The notes: a model not told the origin generated them from the letters alone. A stretch of 64,000 nucleotides of DNA from Paludibacteraceae bacterium (GCA_017551675.1 JAFZLC010000055.1:42069-106068), one strand, 5' to 3'. Positions 18,301 to 28,897 are shown, counted from the first letter of the stretch. Numbers and translations are program-made.

Positions 18301-18649
18301 ATTCAAGTTCACCCTCCATCACACGTTCACAACTATTTTCAAAAATCATATCAAATGTTGTAACTGCAATTTTCCCATGCACTTCAACATTAACAAACAA
18401 ATTAGTCATTCTAATACAATCCGTATTCTTTTCTTCTGACTTTGTTCCTGTCAGACGTGGGAACATTGAAATGGCTTCATTTCCAAAGGAATCAACAGAA
18501 ACTGTTTCAATTTGAACAGGACCTGTCTGTGACGAAATTTGAGAACCGTCAGTATTATTAGCACCATCTTTCCTAATACAACCTATTAATATAAAAATGG
18601 CACAAAAACACCCCATTATTGTTGCCATTAAAAATTTCAATTTATTCAT
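15320..18649 (-). CDS. Large lipoprotein with VIT, VWA, TonB-C, TPR and DUF2135 domains
   Basis: A ~1109-residue mosaic protein. It begins MNKLKFLMATIMG with a lipobox LIGC; an upstream in-frame Met (18658) adds only three residues. In order it shows a VIT domain (about 75-215, with GELEFPLGDGQTVSRYAL), a VWA domain from about 300 (MIDAS-type DVSSS, GGTQFGAL, LLFSDG), a Pro/Glu-rich linker, a TonB C-terminal-like domain (about 673-780, GLQGRVIVSFVVN), an Asn/Arg/Ser stretch with repeated RNDS/RRNNST units, TPR-like helices (about 860-1000) and a C-terminal DUF2135 domain (DIDLWVTDPNKE). Such parts imply metal-dependent protein contacts at the envelope. Function is unknown. It is monocistronic and convergent to the Fur-family gene. 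Confidence 0.85.
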   Translation of the reverse strand: MNKLKFLMATIMGCFCAIFILIGCIRKDGANNTDGSQISSQTGPVQIETVSVDSFGNEAISMFPRLTGTKSEEKNTDCIRMTNLFVNVEVHGKIAVTTFDMIFENSCERVMEGELEFPLGDGQTVSRYALDVNGKMREGVVVDKSKARRTFERIVRNGVDPGLVEKTKGNNFKTRIYPLRKGSPRHVIIGYEQEIKSSDGVELYNLPLFSEHQLDKFSLDVTFVNPSSTPKIQTSLLNLSSSSYSEGTRISFSAENVKLNDFVRVQVPVSNKQDLVTEDEGTNTFFYLSPNIQGKKDKVKPKSIAVVFDVSSSAKNRNIEKEYALLKDYLSYLGKVNVRLVTFSDRVYLDKIIPNATYNDIKQNMSTQPFDGGTQFGALNFAKYDVDEILLFSDGVSNFGVKNPTQSNVPLYAINSSMRSDYSFLSRLTTKGGSYINLNEMSQKEALNHLTHQYIRLISVSYDHSEMEDVYPKTGVEVDENLSIVGCMSAKSAVLKLNLGYGDKVEKTQEYTISSLSDNLGTNVKRIWAQKKVSELEQNSKENKDEIKELCMKYGLVSDYTSLIVLETVWDYIQYEIEPPAELREEYERIKKGGKPRIDRPDAPMPIVEEEFSTETFEEIELSQADTRSAYRVEQPLMLSAVEDQAVESEAYSVETDDAENDEDEIYTMVEKKAEFQGGMNALKEYLRCNLCYPEQAANLGLQGRVIVSFVVNTDSTISNVQIERGVDPLLDDEAIRVVSSMPKWIPGEQNGRKVRSYFRLPVLFKLSDAMTICNDSILVHRNDSTSVRRNNSTKMERRKRQTPQIVRNNLPSESFRKARTTIPSYLSELKRVPKSAMYDKYLKLRELDADNILFYIDVADYFYSEGLNSLAVRIISNLAELKMEEPEILRTLGGKLMEYGENSLALETYKDVEKVRNEEPQTYRDLAFAYRACGDYVKAYEMFEKVMEGNWDRFLGIKYIVQHEMDELVALHPTEFKNKKVKDERFGYDLRVVISWNTDNCDIDLWVTDPNKESCGYKHKKTYIGGSISEDFTRGYGPEEFLLKKAIKGTYSVNIHYYGTTSQKQLQPVIVKVSVFRNYGRKNQTCEEKMIVLDNVRGMVKLDEFEIK

Positions 18650-18824
18650 ATCTTCCAATTTTTAACTAATTATATAAATATTAAAAGAACTTCATTTGAA
18701 AAATTCTTAACCTTCGAGAAATTTATAAAAGTCCCATTATTTTTTATAAAAACGCACAGTCAGAAAAAAAAATACATTTTTCAAAAAAAATTGTTATAAA
18801 ATCTTAATTAGAACAAAAAAAAAC

Positions 18825-18832
18825 TATATTTG
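18825..18832 (+). promoter_or_regulatory. Promoter (-7 box) of the ATP synthase operon
   Basis: TATATTTG matches TAnnTTTG exactly and is followed by C. The start is expected near 18840, giving a leader of about 105 bases. The very A/T-rich stretch upstream (18660-18820, between the divergent lipoprotein gene and this operon) holds no gene and may act as an UP-like element. No good TTTG at -33 is present. Confidence 0.6.
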
Positions 18833-18932
18833 CATTCGGCTTACTTTTACAACTGTTCTTTATGGCGATGAAAAACACGTAAGTCTATCACACGAAAAGA
18901 AAAAACATAAATAAATAAATTAATACCATTAA

Positions 18933-20450
<1,518 letters not shown>

Positions 20451-20468
20451 CGGACTAAAATCGGCAGT

Positions 20469-20714
20469 ATGAAATTAGAAATCATATCACCAGACAAATT
20501 AGTTTTCACGGGAGAGGTTGACTCAGTGAATCTACCGGGAAGTGCGGGAAAATTCACTGTATTACCACGACACACGGCACTAATTTCGTCGCTAAAAGCA
20601 GGAGAGATCATCTACCGTTCAGGGGATGAGCAAACTGTTCTTAAAGTGGATGGCGGTTTTGCCGAGGTAAAAAACGACGTAATATCCGTTTGTGTTGAAA
20701 ACGTTCTTGAGTAA
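20469..20714 (+). CDS. atpC: ATP synthase F1 subunit epsilon, short form
   Basis: An 81-residue protein corresponding to the N-terminal beta-sandwich of epsilon (MKLEIISPDKLVFTGEVDSV, LPGSAGKFTVLPRHTALIS, VDGGFAEVKNDVISV). The usual C-terminal pair of helices (about 45-50 residues) is absent, so the regulatory arm that inhibits ATP hydrolysis in other bacteria is missing. It links gamma to the c ring. It lies 18 bases after atpD. Confidence 0.95.
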   Translation: MKLEIISPDKLVFTGEVDSVNLPGSAGKFTVLPRHTALISSLKAGEIIYRSGDEQTVLKVDGGFAEVKNDVISVCVENVLE

Positions 20715-20729
20715 AAGTGAAATAAAGGC

Positions 20730-21107
20730 ATGAATCGCGCTACAAAAATAGCAATATTTATACTGGCAGTCTTGATGTCTATTATAAGTGCTATTTCGGT
20801 CTATGTTCTCAAAACATATTTTCCCGAATATGCAAGTATCAGTTCAGCTGCCTATTGCGTCAGTGCATTTTTCACACTTTACGGCACAGTAACATTCATC
20901 ACATTGAGTCAGAAGAGAGGGGATGCAAAAGATTATTCGAGAGCATTTCTTGTGTTAAAAGCAATCAAACTATTTTTAACACTGGCGGGTGTAATCTTCT
21001 ATGTGTTCTTCAACAAAGAGATGGCCCTACCCTTTCTTGTTACGATCGTAGTCTATTATGTGATATATACAGTATTTGAGGCAATTGCCCTCACAAAACT
21101 TAAATAA
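20730..21107 (+). CDS. Small four-helix membrane protein in the ATP synthase operon (AtpI-like position)
   Basis: A 125-residue protein with four predicted membrane helices (IAIFILAVLMSIISAISVYVL; ISSAAYCVSAFFTLYGTV; LVLKAIKLFLTLAGVIFYVFF; LPFLVTIVVYYVIYTVFEA). It has a conserved-looking loop with KRGDAKDYSRAFL between helices two and three. It sits between atpC and atpB with gaps of 15 and 12 bases, and so is surely part of the operon. By position and topology it may be the Bacteroidales equivalent of AtpI, which assists c-ring assembly, but sequence similarity is not evident to me. Confidence 0.75.
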   Translation: MNRATKIAIFILAVLMSIISAISVYVLKTYFPEYASISSAAYCVSAFFTLYGTVTFITLSQKRGDAKDYSRAFLVLKAIKLFLTLAGVIFYVFFNKEMALPFLVTIVVYYVIYTVFEAIALTKLK

Positions 21108-21119
21108 GGATTTACAAAA

Positions 21120-22214
21120 ATGAGTCAGTCCATAGATACTAAAAAAGCTGGGAAAATTGGGAAGATTGCCTTTGGGATCTTACTCGTGATACTGGGTCTT
21201 TTAGGTGTGGCAGCTTTCACTTCTAATTCGGAATCGGAGGAAAAGGGGGAACTGAACATTAAAGAGATGATCTTCGGTCACGTGCAAGATGCCTATAATT
21301 GGCATATCACGACCATTGGAGACAAGCACATTTCCATCTCTTTGCCATGTATAGTCTACGGTCAAAACGGTTTAGATGTTTTCTGTTCTTCAAAATTAGG
21401 ACATGAAGGTCACTACACCGAGTACAATGGATATAAAATTGCAGAAGAGGGAAATTACGCAGGAAAAATCGTTGAAGTATCAACAGGAAAGCGTCCATGG
21501 GACTTCTCCATCACAAAGAACGTGGTTTCTTTGTTGATTAGTTGTGCTCTTCTATTGATTATTTTCTTGTCGATTGCAAAGAAGTACAAGAGCAACGGAT
21601 TCTGCAAGCCTACAGGATTGCAAGCCGTCTTGGAGCCTCTTATTGTCTCTCTTAACGACGACATCATCAAACCAAGTGTTGGCAAGAATTACAAAAAGTT
21701 CACATGGTATCTGTTAACCGTCTTCTTCTTTATCTTCATCAACAACTTATTGGGTATCATCCCAATATTCCCTGGTGGAGCTAACCTGACAGGTAACATT
21801 GCCATCACATTTGTATTGGCAGCCCTCACTTTCTTATTGACCAACATTTTTGGTACGAAAGCCTACTTCCTTGATATAATATGGCCGAAAGTACCAAAAT
21901 GGTTGAAATTTCCATTGCCAATCATGCAGTTCATTGAGTTCTTAGGAATCTTCACGAAACCTATCGCACTCTGCATACGTCTCTTCGCAAACATGTTTGC
22001 CGGACACGTGATGGTATTGGTATTAGTAGGTTTGATATTTGTATTTTCACAATTGAGTGTAGGTGTAGGATTGGGATTCTCAGTCGTTTCCGTACTACTC
22101 GTTGTGTTCATGTCACTATTGGAGTGTTTGGTTTGTTTCATCCAAGCTTATGTATTCATGACTTTGTCAGCCCTATTCATAGGAATGGCACAAGTTGAGG
22201 AGGAAGAAGAGTAA
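21120..22214 (+). CDS. atpB: ATP synthase Fo subunit a, long form
   Basis: A 364-residue stator channel subunit. It is about 90 residues longer than the E. coli protein because of an N-terminal hydrophobic helix and a periplasmic soluble part (about 45-130; GDKHISISLPCIVYGQNGLDV). The core membrane part has the essential Arg287 in IALCIRLFANMFAGH, next to the c-ring glutamate, and ends with an acidic tail EEEEE. N-terminal extensions of this type are known from Bacteroidota. It provides the two proton half-channels. Confidence 0.96.
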   Translation: MSQSIDTKKAGKIGKIAFGILLVILGLLGVAAFTSNSESEEKGELNIKEMIFGHVQDAYNWHITTIGDKHISISLPCIVYGQNGLDVFCSSKLGHEGHYTEYNGYKIAEEGNYAGKIVEVSTGKRPWDFSITKNVVSLLISCALLLIIFLSIAKKYKSNGFCKPTGLQAVLEPLIVSLNDDIIKPSVGKNYKKFTWYLLTVFFFIFINNLLGIIPIFPGGANLTGNIAITFVLAALTFLLTNIFGTKAYFLDIIWPKVPKWLKFPLPIMQFIEFLGIFTKPIALCIRLFANMFAGHVMVLVLVGLIFVFSQLSVGVGLGFSVVSVLLVVFMSLLECLVCFIQAYVFMTLSALFIGMAQVEEEEE

Positions 22215-22261
22215 AAGAAAAAGCAAACAATATAAAAAGAATAAAAAACAAAAATTATTAA

Positions 22262-22540
<279 letters not shown>

Positions 22541-22563
22541 TTAACATCTAAAATTAAAAGTTT

Positions 22564-23064
22564 ATGTCATTACTGACACCAGATCCCGGACTATTATTCT
22601 GGATGCTTTTATGCTTCCTCATTGTAGCCTTCATTCTTGGAAAGTGGGCGTGGCCTGCTATCGTCGGAATGATAGAAGAGCGAGGCAACTACATTGAAGA
22701 GTCTCTTAAGAAAGCTGATGAGGCAAATGCTGCTTTGGCTGGAATCAAAGCAGAAAACGAAAGATTGGCCGCAGAAGCAAAGAATGAGAGAGTTGAGATG
22801 TTGAAAGAAGCCACCAGACTAAAAGAGAAGATAATCGACGATGCCAAAACTGCCGCTACAGCTGAAGCAAACAAGATTATCGAAAATGCAAAGGAAAGCA
22901 TCCAATTAGAGAAAGACAATGCCGTAAAAGAGATTCGTTCACAAGTAGCTGAGCTTTCTGTTAACATTGCAGAGAGAATCATCAGAGGCGAACTTAAGAG
23001 CAACGAAAGCCAAATCGACATGATCAACAAACTATTGGATGAGGTTAATATCGCTAAATCGTAG
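22564..23064 (+). CDS. atpF: ATP synthase Fo subunit b
   Basis: A 166-residue peripheral stalk subunit: one N-terminal membrane helix (GLLFWMLLCFLIVAFILGKWAW), then a long alanine/glutamate/lysine-rich coiled coil to the C-terminus. Homodimers connect subunit a with delta and the alpha3beta3 head. It lies 23 bases after atpE. Confidence 0.97.
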   Translation: MSLLTPDPGLLFWMLLCFLIVAFILGKWAWPAIVGMIEERGNYIEESLKKADEANAALAGIKAENERLAAEAKNERVEMLKEATRLKEKIIDDAKTAATAEANKIIENAKESIQLEKDNAVKEIRSQVAELSVNIAERIIRGELKSNESQIDMINKLLDEVNIAKS

Positions 23065-23070
23065 TAGCTG

Positions 23071-23625
23071 ATGAATACAGGTAAAATTTCAGCAAGATAT
23101 GCAAAAGCACTTTTCATGTTTGCAGAAGAGAACAAACAAGAAGAGTCTGTGTACAACAACGTGAAAATACTTTCCAAAAGTTTCACGGAGGTTCCACAGT
23201 TAAAAGAAGCGTTGGGTAATCCAACCATCTCCAAACAGAAAAAGAAAGAGTTGCTTATCACTGCTGCAGGTACCCAAGTATGTGCCGAATTCAACCGCTT
23301 TGTTGATTTGGTCATCGAGCATAAACGAGAGGAATACTTCCAGAGTATCTGCTTAGTATTTCAAGACATGTATCGCGACAAGAAAAACATCATCACCAGT
23401 ACGCTTGTCACCGCTACCCCACTCTCAGAAGCTGAGGAAGCAAGAATGAGAAAGGCAGTGGAATCTGTCACAGACGGAACCATAGAGTTCCAGAAAGAGA
23501 TAGATCCAGACATCATTGGTGGATTTATTCTAAATGTTGAAACTTACCAGTTAGACGCTAGTATTAAGAGTCAACTTAGAACTGTCCGTGATACGCTCTT
23601 AAACAAGAATGCGGCAGATGCTTAA
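23071..23625 (+). CDS. atpH: ATP synthase F1 subunit delta (OSCP-like)
   Basis: A 184-residue protein with the N-terminal helical bundle (SARYAKALFMFAEENKQ) and the C-terminal conserved segment (IDPDIIGGFILNVETYQLDASIKSQL). It joins the b-subunit stalk to the top of F1. Six bases separate it from atpF. Confidence 0.97.
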   Translation: MNTGKISARYAKALFMFAEENKQEESVYNNVKILSKSFTEVPQLKEALGNPTISKQKKKELLITAAGTQVCAEFNRFVDLVIEHKREEYFQSICLVFQDMYRDKKNIITSTLVTATPLSEAEEARMRKAVESVTDGTIEFQKEIDPDIIGGFILNVETYQLDASIKSQLRTVRDTLLNKNAADA

Positions 23626-23666
23626 CTATTTATCAGTATTCGTAAATTAAAAAAGAAATTATTACT

Positions 23667-25253
23667 ATGGCTATAAAAGCAAGTGAAGTATCCGACGTGC
23701 TAAAAATGCAACTTCAAGACTTAGACACCAAAGTCAAGTTTGAAGAAGTTGGTACCGTATTGCAGGTCAGCGATGGTGTGGTTCGTATTTACGGACTACA
23801 GAATGCTGAGGCAGGAGAACTTTTGGAGTTCGAAAACGGTATGAACGCCGTTGTCATGAACTTGGAAGAGGATAACGTGGGTGCTGTGTTGTTAGGTCCT
23901 ACCGATCAAGTAAGAGAAGGCGACACAGTAAAACGTACAAAGAGAATCGCATCCATCATGACAGGTGAAGGCATGGTTGGAAGAGTTGTAAACTCCATCG
24001 GTAACCCTATCGATGGTTTAGGTCCTATCAAAGGTGAATTGATTGAAATGCCATTGGAACGTAAAGCTCCTGGTGTTATCTATCGTGAACCCGTTAAACA
24101 GCCATTGCAAACTGGTTTGAAGGCTATCGACGCCATGATTCCTATCGGACGTGGACAACGTGAGTTGATCATCGGTGACCGTCAAACAGGTAAAACTGCA
24201 ATCGCTATTGATACAATCATCAACCAAAAAGAGTCTTATTTAGCAGGAAACCCTGTTTATTGTATCTACGTTGCCGTAGGTCAAAAGGGTTCTACTGTAG
24301 CAAATATTGTAAACACATTGAAGGAATATGGAGCAATGGATTATACGATCATCGTATCTGCTACTGCTTCTGACCCTGCTGCTATGCAATATTACGCACC
24401 ATTCGCAGGTGCTGCTATTGGTGAGTATTTCCGTGACCAAGGAAAACATGCATTGGTTGTATACGATGACTTGTCTAAACAAGCCGTTGCTTACCGTGAG
24501 GTTTCCTTGATCTTGAAACGTCCTTCTGGTCGTGAGGCTTACCCTGGTGATGTGTTCTATTTGCACTCTCGTTTGTTGGAACGTGCAGCTAAGATTATCA
24601 GCAACGATAATGTGGCTTCTCAAATGAACGACCTTCCTGCTTCCCTTAAGGGTAGAGTTAAAGGTGGTGGTTCGTTGACTGCCCTTCCAATCATCGAGAC
24701 ACAGGCAGGTGACGTTTCTGCGTACATCCCTACCAACGTGATCTCCATCACTGATGGTCAGATCTTCTTGGAAACAAACATGTTCAACGCAGGTATCCGT
24801 CCTGCAATCAACGTAGGTATCTCCGTATCTCGTGTGGGTGGTAGTGCTCAGGTAAAAGCCATGAAGTCTATCGCTGGTACATTGAAGACTGACCAAGCTC
24901 AATATCGTGAGTTGGAGTCATTCACCAAGTTCGGTGGTGATATGGATGCCGTAACAAAGATGACTATCGACAAAGGTGTGCGTAACACTGAGTTGTTGAA
25001 ACAACCTCAATATACTCCATACCCAGTTGAACATCAGATTGCAGTAATCTATTGTGGTACTCAAGGTATCTTAAACGTATTGCCAGTTGAACACGTTCAC
25101 TTGTTCGAAAAATTGTTCATCGAACGTTTGGAACACCTCCACAAAGAGGATGTCTTGAACAATTTGAAACAAGGAAAAATCGACGACAGCATCAAAGCTA
25201 CATTAAAGAGCGAAGCTGAAGTTGTCATTAAAGAGATCCAAAAAAAGGCTTAA
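23667..25253 (+). CDS. atpA: ATP synthase F1 subunit alpha
   Basis: A 528-residue non-catalytic nucleotide-binding subunit. The P-loop GDRQTGKT ends around Lys176, followed by [29 protein letters not shown] and [15 protein letters not shown] with the arginine finger. The C-terminal helical domain is complete. A 42-base gap separates it from atpH and three bases from atpG. Confidence 0.98.
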   Translation: MAIKASEVSDVLKMQLQDLDTKVKFEEVGTVLQVSDGVVRIYGLQNAEAGELLEFENGMNAVVMNLEEDNVGAVLLGPTDQVREGDTVKRTKRIASIMTGEGMVGRVVNSIGNPIDGLGPIKGELIEMPLERKAPGVIYREPVKQPLQTGLKAIDAMIPIGRGQRELIIGDRQTGKTAIAIDTIINQKESYLAGNPVYCIYVAVGQKGSTVANIVNTLKEYGAMDYTIIVSATASDPAAMQYYAPFAGAAIGEYFRDQGKHALVVYDDLSKQAVAYREVSLILKRPSGREAYPGDVFYLHSRLLERAAKIISNDNVASQMNDLPASLKGRVKGGGSLTALPIIETQAGDVSAYIPTNVISITDGQIFLETNMFNAGIRPAINVGISVSRVGGSAQVKAMKSIAGTLKTDQAQYRELESFTKFGGDMDAVTKMTIDKGVRNTELLKQPQYTPYPVEHQIAVIYCGTQGILNVLPVEHVHLFEKLFIERLEHLHKEDVLNNLKQGKIDDSIKATLKSEAEVVIKEIQKKA

Positions 25254-25256
25254 TAA

Positions 25257-26132
25257 ATGGCATCATTAAAAGAAGTTAAAGCAAGAATCGGATCCGTAAA
25301 CTCTACAAAGAAGATTACGGGAGCGATGAAGATGGTTTCCTCAGCAAAATTGAAGAAAGCCCAAATGGCTATCGAAAATATTTTGCCGTACCAAAACCGT
25401 CTGAATGGCATCTTGGAAAACTTCCTCGCAACAGAGACCGATTTCCAATCGGATTTCTCTGCTGTCAGAGAGGTGAAAAAGATGGCCATTGTGGTCTTTT
25501 CTTCTAATTCAAGCCTTTGTGGTGCATTCAATTCAAATGTTATTAAAGAACTGAACGGATTGATTAAAAAAGAGTTGGCTAATGGTATCGAACTCACCAT
25601 CTACCCTATCGGTAAAAAGGTGAAAGAGGCTGTCAATAAAATGACTGGCATCGAAAAAGTAGATATCGACATTTCTCTTTCTGACCACCCGTCATTCGAT
25701 GGTATTAGTACAATCACAAATGAACTGATGACCAAATTTTTGAACAAAGAGTTCGATAAGGTAGTTCTGATTTATCATCACCTTAAAAATACTGCTGTTC
25801 AAAAATTGACAACAGAAACCTTCCTGCCTATCAAACTTGAGTCCAAGAAAGATGCTGCTAAGAATCTTAGCGGCGACTATATCGTGGAACCAAGTAAGGC
25901 TGAGGTCTTGGAAGCTTTGTTGCCTAAAGCATTGCGTACGAAGATGTATGCTTGCCTACTCGACTCTAACGCTTCTGAACATGGAGCTCGCGTCGTAGCT
26001 ATGCAAGTCGCAACGGATAACGCAAATGAACTGATTAACGAACTGACCGTCTTGTACAACAAGACTCGTCAACAGGCAATCACCAGTGAATTGTTAGATA
26101 TTGTCGGCGGTGCTGCCGCACTACAATCGTAA
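25257..26132 (+). CDS. atpG: ATP synthase F1 subunit gamma
   Basis: The 291-residue central rotor shaft. The N-terminal coiled-coil helix is MASLKEVKARIGSVNSTKKI with TGAMKMVSSAKL, the middle Rossmann-like part contains SNSSLCGAFNSN, and the C-terminal helix ends QQAITSELLDIVGGAAAL, matching the family. It is the last gene of the operon; a terminator follows. Confidence 0.98.
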   Translation: MASLKEVKARIGSVNSTKKITGAMKMVSSAKLKKAQMAIENILPYQNRLNGILENFLATETDFQSDFSAVREVKKMAIVVFSSNSSLCGAFNSNVIKELNGLIKKELANGIELTIYPIGKKVKEAVNKMTGIEKVDIDISLSDHPSFDGISTITNELMTKFLNKEFDKVVLIYHHLKNTAVQKLTTETFLPIKLESKKDAAKNLSGDYIVEPSKAEVLEALLPKALRTKMYACLLDSNASEHGARVVAMQVATDNANELINELTVLYNKTRQQAITSELLDIVGGAAALQS

Positions 26133-26159
26133 TCTGATTTAAAAGAAAATGTGACTTAT

Positions 26160-26195
26160 AACGAATGGATTTCCTCTGGATCTCCATTCGTTTCT
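26160..26195 (+). terminator. Terminator of the ATP synthase operon
   Basis: AACGAATGGA (26160-26169) and TCCATTCGTT (26183-26192) form a 10-bp stem with a 13-base loop, followed by T-rich sequence. The stretch from here to the pepD start holds no gene; a sequence CACCTTTG around 26266 is one base off a -7 box and may drive pepD. Confidence 0.75.
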
Positions 26196-26323
26196 GTTTA
26201 AGGTGACTTCTTTTCATTCACCGTTTAAACAATGTTTAATATGAAGTGTGGTCATATATTCTATTCGACACCTTTGCTCGAAATGATTTTATAAAACCCA
26301 CATTAAAACAAACTTTACAAATT

Positions 26324-27778
26324 ATGAATTCAATTTTAGACTTAGAGCCAAAAGAACTCTGGTTCTATTTCAATGAAATATGTAATATACCCCACCCTTC
26401 TGGCAAAGAGGAAAAAATCGGTGCTTACCTGATGGATTTTGCTAAACAAAGAAATTTGGAGTGTTGCATGGATAGCGTTGGCAACGTTCTTATCCGCCAA
26501 AAAGCCTCCGCTGGATATGAATCGGCTCCTTCCATCCTTCTTCAGGCGCACATGGATATGGTCTGCGAGAAAAATTCTAACGTCAATCACAATTTTGATA
26601 CGGATCCTATCCAAACTTACATCGATGGTGATTGGGTAAAGGCCAAAGGTACTACATTGGGTGCTGATGATGGTATCGGTGTCGCTACTATGCTTGCCAT
26701 ACTCGATTCTAAAACCATCAAACACCCTGCACTGGAATGTCTCATCACGGTTGACGAGGAACGTGGTCTAACAGGCGCTCAACATGTGCAAGCGGGCTGG
26801 TTCAAATCTAAAATGCTAATCAACCTCGATTCGGAGGATGACGGACGTTTCTGCATCGGATGTGCCGGTGGTATCGATACAGTGGCTACCTATCACCTAC
26901 AAACTGAAAAGACGCCAGACAACCAAATCTTCATCGAAATAAAGGTCTCTGGACTCCATGGAGGTCATTCGGGTGATGATATCAATAAAGGTAGAGGAAA
27001 TGCTATCAAACTATTGTCTCGTTTCCTCTGGAATGAAAACAAAAAATATCCTATCTATTTCCATTCTATCATGGGTGGAAACCTTCACAATGCTATTCCT
27101 AGAGAGGCTTCTGCCATCATCTCCATTCCATTCAAAGAGAAAGAGAACATACGCGTTGCACTCAATCAATATGTGGCTACCGTTGAGAAGGAATATCCGA
27201 ACGAGACAAACTTCCTCATGGATCTTAGTTCTACCGACTCCTGTGATAATGTATTGTCCAAAGCTAAGACAGACGAGATTCTCAACGCATTATATGCTTG
27301 TCCGCATGGCGTAACAGATATGAGCAGAGAGATTGCTGGTCTTCCTGAGACTTCCACCAACCTTGCATCTGTCAAAATGCCTGATGCCAACACTATCATC
27401 ATCTCCACCAGTCAACGTAGCTCCATTGAGAGTAAAAAACATGATATAAAAGACCGTGTGGAAGCCGTATTCGCATTGTCTCATGCAGACGAGATCAAAC
27501 ATAGTGACGGATACCCAGGATGGAAACCTAACATGAATTCGAAGATCAAAGAGATCGTCGTAAATGCTTTTGTCGAACTATATGGCAAACAACCTATCGT
27601 GACGGCTATTCATGCCGGACTGGAATGTGGTCTCTTCGTAGAAAAATATCCTGATTTGGACATGATATCTATCGGTCCGGATATTTTCGACAACCACTCT
27701 CCTGCCGAAAAATGCAGCATCTCAAGCGTCGAACGATATTTCCGCCATGTAGTGCGCATATTGGAAAATATTCACTAA
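26324..27778 (+). CDS. pepD: Aminoacyl-histidine dipeptidase (M20 family)
   Basis: A 484-residue cytosolic dipeptidase of the PepD type. The metal site is visible as LQAHMDMV, GADDGIGVATMLAIL, DEERGLTGA and a late HAGLECGLF; HGGHSGDDI marks the dimer/lid domain, and the first residues (LEPKELWFYFNEICNIPHPSG) match the family N-terminus. An in-frame ATG at 26246 would add 26 unrelated residues, so 26324 is used. It hydrolyses dipeptides such as Xaa-His with two metal ions. The thioesterase gene follows after a hairpin. Confidence 0.95.
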   Translation: MNSILDLEPKELWFYFNEICNIPHPSGKEEKIGAYLMDFAKQRNLECCMDSVGNVLIRQKASAGYESAPSILLQAHMDMVCEKNSNVNHNFDTDPIQTYIDGDWVKAKGTTLGADDGIGVATMLAILDSKTIKHPALECLITVDEERGLTGAQHVQAGWFKSKMLINLDSEDDGRFCIGCAGGIDTVATYHLQTEKTPDNQIFIEIKVSGLHGGHSGDDINKGRGNAIKLLSRFLWNENKKYPIYFHSIMGGNLHNAIPREASAIISIPFKEKENIRVALNQYVATVEKEYPNETNFLMDLSSTDSCDNVLSKAKTDEILNALYACPHGVTDMSREIAGLPETSTNLASVKMPDANTIIISTSQRSSIESKKHDIKDRVEAVFALSHADEIKHSDGYPGWKPNMNSKIKEIVVNAFVELYGKQPIVTAIHAGLECGLFVEKYPDLDMISIGPDIFDNHSPAEKCSISSVERYFRHVVRILENIH

Positions 27779-27783
27779 TCAAA

Positions 27784-27810
27784 AAGGGAAGGCTTCTAAA
27801 GTCTTCCCTT
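27784..27810 (+). terminator. Hairpin after pepD
   Basis: AAGGGAAGGC and GTCTTCCCTT form a 10-bp stem with one G-T pair and a seven-base loop, directly after the pepD stop. The T run after it is weak, so it may only reduce read-through into the thioesterase gene 19 bases on. Confidence 0.55.
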
Positions 27811-27828
27811 CCATTCTATTCTAAAGAA

Positions 27829-28293
27829 ATGAACAAAATAAAAAATCTATGGACTGGCACGCCAGGTTACAACTGTATTGCCTGCTCCCCTAACAACCCT
27901 ATCGGTTTTCATCTAGATTTTTATGAGGAGGGCGACTATATTCTCACACGATGGGACCCCACTCAAAATCACCAGAGCTGGATTAACACGCTACATGGAG
28001 GTGTACAATCATTATTGATTGATGAAGTGGCAGGATGGGTGGTAACACGCAAACTACAAACCACAGGCGTCACTTCCAAAATGGAGATTAAATACATCAA
28101 ACCTGTAAAAACCAATGAGGGTGAGATTCTAGTTCGTGCCAAACTCAACAAGCAAATGCGCAACATCGCCTATATCGATGCAGAATTATTAAACAAAGAG
28201 GGAGAAGTCTGTACACAAGGAACTCTCATCTACTTCTGCGCATCCCCTGAAATGGCAGCCAAAGAGGGATTCCCTGGTTGCGAGTTAGAATGA
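27829..28293 (+). CDS. PaaI-type hotdog-fold thioesterase
   Basis: A 154-residue protein. It has the hotdog core signatures QSWINTLHGGVQSLLIDEVAGWVV (given here in parts), where HGG and the following acidic residue form the acyl-CoA thioesterase site, and MEIKYIKPVKTNEGEI. It probably cleaves an acyl-CoA in the cytoplasm; the substrate is unknown. The open frame begins earlier inside pepD, but Met at 27829 is the first that fits the family (MNKIKNLWTGTPGY). A CIAC pair near the N-terminus is a common feature of this subgroup. Confidence 0.85.
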   Translation: MNKIKNLWTGTPGYNCIACSPNNPIGFHLDFYEEGDYILTRWDPTQNHQSWINTLHGGVQSLLIDEVAGWVVTRKLQTTGVTSKMEIKYIKPVKTNEGEILVRAKLNKQMRNIAYIDAELLNKEGEVCTQGTLIYFCASPEMAAKEGFPGCELE

Positions 28294-28297
28294 TGTC

Positions 28298-28897
28298 TTA
28301 TAACGACATCATTCTACTCAAATATTTTCCTATAATATCAAATTCAATATTGACAATAGTACCCACTTCTATCTGACAGAAATTGGTATGTTCATAAGTA
28401 TAAGGGATAATGGCAACAGAGAATCGATCTGTTTGAGAATCACAAACTGTAAGACTCGTTCCATTCACTGTCACAGAGCCCTTTTCTACCGTCACATAGC
28501 CTTTTTTAGCCATCACAGGATCATTCTCATATTGGAAGGTAAAATACCAACTACCATCCATACTCTTCTTCTCTATGCATTTTGCCACCTGATCCACATG
28601 TCCTTGTACAATATGTCCGTCCAAACGTCCGTTCATCATCATGCTACGCTCTAAATTGACCAAACTGCCCTCTTTCAACAATCCTAAGTTAGAACGACGT
28701 AATGTCTCCTGTATGGCCGTTACCGTATAAGTATCTTTATCCTTGCTTACCACAGTCAAGCAGACACCATTGTGTGCCACACTTTGGTCTATTTTCAACT
28801 CATCCACAAAGGGACATGATAGTGTCAAATGGACATTTTCGTCCTCTTTTATGATGGAAACAACCTTTCCTGTCGTCTCTACAATTCCTGAAAACAT
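28298..28897 (-). CDS. ribE: Riboflavin synthase alpha subunit
   Basis: A 199-residue enzyme that joins two 6,7-dimethyl-8-ribityllumazine molecules to riboflavin. Two lumazine-binding barrels are seen: the first starts MFSGIVETTG and has HNGVCLTV; the second has DGHIVQGHVDQ and VNGTSLTV. The usual start is MFSG (28897); an upstream in-frame ATG (28921) adds eight residues. On the minus strand TAAATTTG (28911-28904), a perfect -7 box, lies right before the ATG, so a very short leader or a leaderless transcript is possible. No other rib gene is nearby. Confidence 0.95.
   Translation of the reverse strand: MFSGIVETTGKVVSIIKEDENVHLTLSCPFVDELKIDQSVAHNGVCLTVVSKDKDTYTVTAIQETLRRSNLGLLKEGSLVNLERSMMMNGRLDGHIVQGHVDQVAKCIEKKSMDGSWYFTFQYENDPVMAKKGYVTVEKGSVTVNGTSLTVCDSQTDRFSVAIIPYTYEHTNFCQIEVGTIVNIEFDIIGKYLSRMMSL

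Noticed and set aside
22689..23315. A 208-codon frame antisense to atpF/atpH
   Set aside because: It spans two real genes on the other strand and has a low-complexity Ser/Leu product.
24240..24902. A 220-codon frame antisense to atpA
   Set aside because: atpA is complete and conserved; the antisense frame comes from its codon bias.
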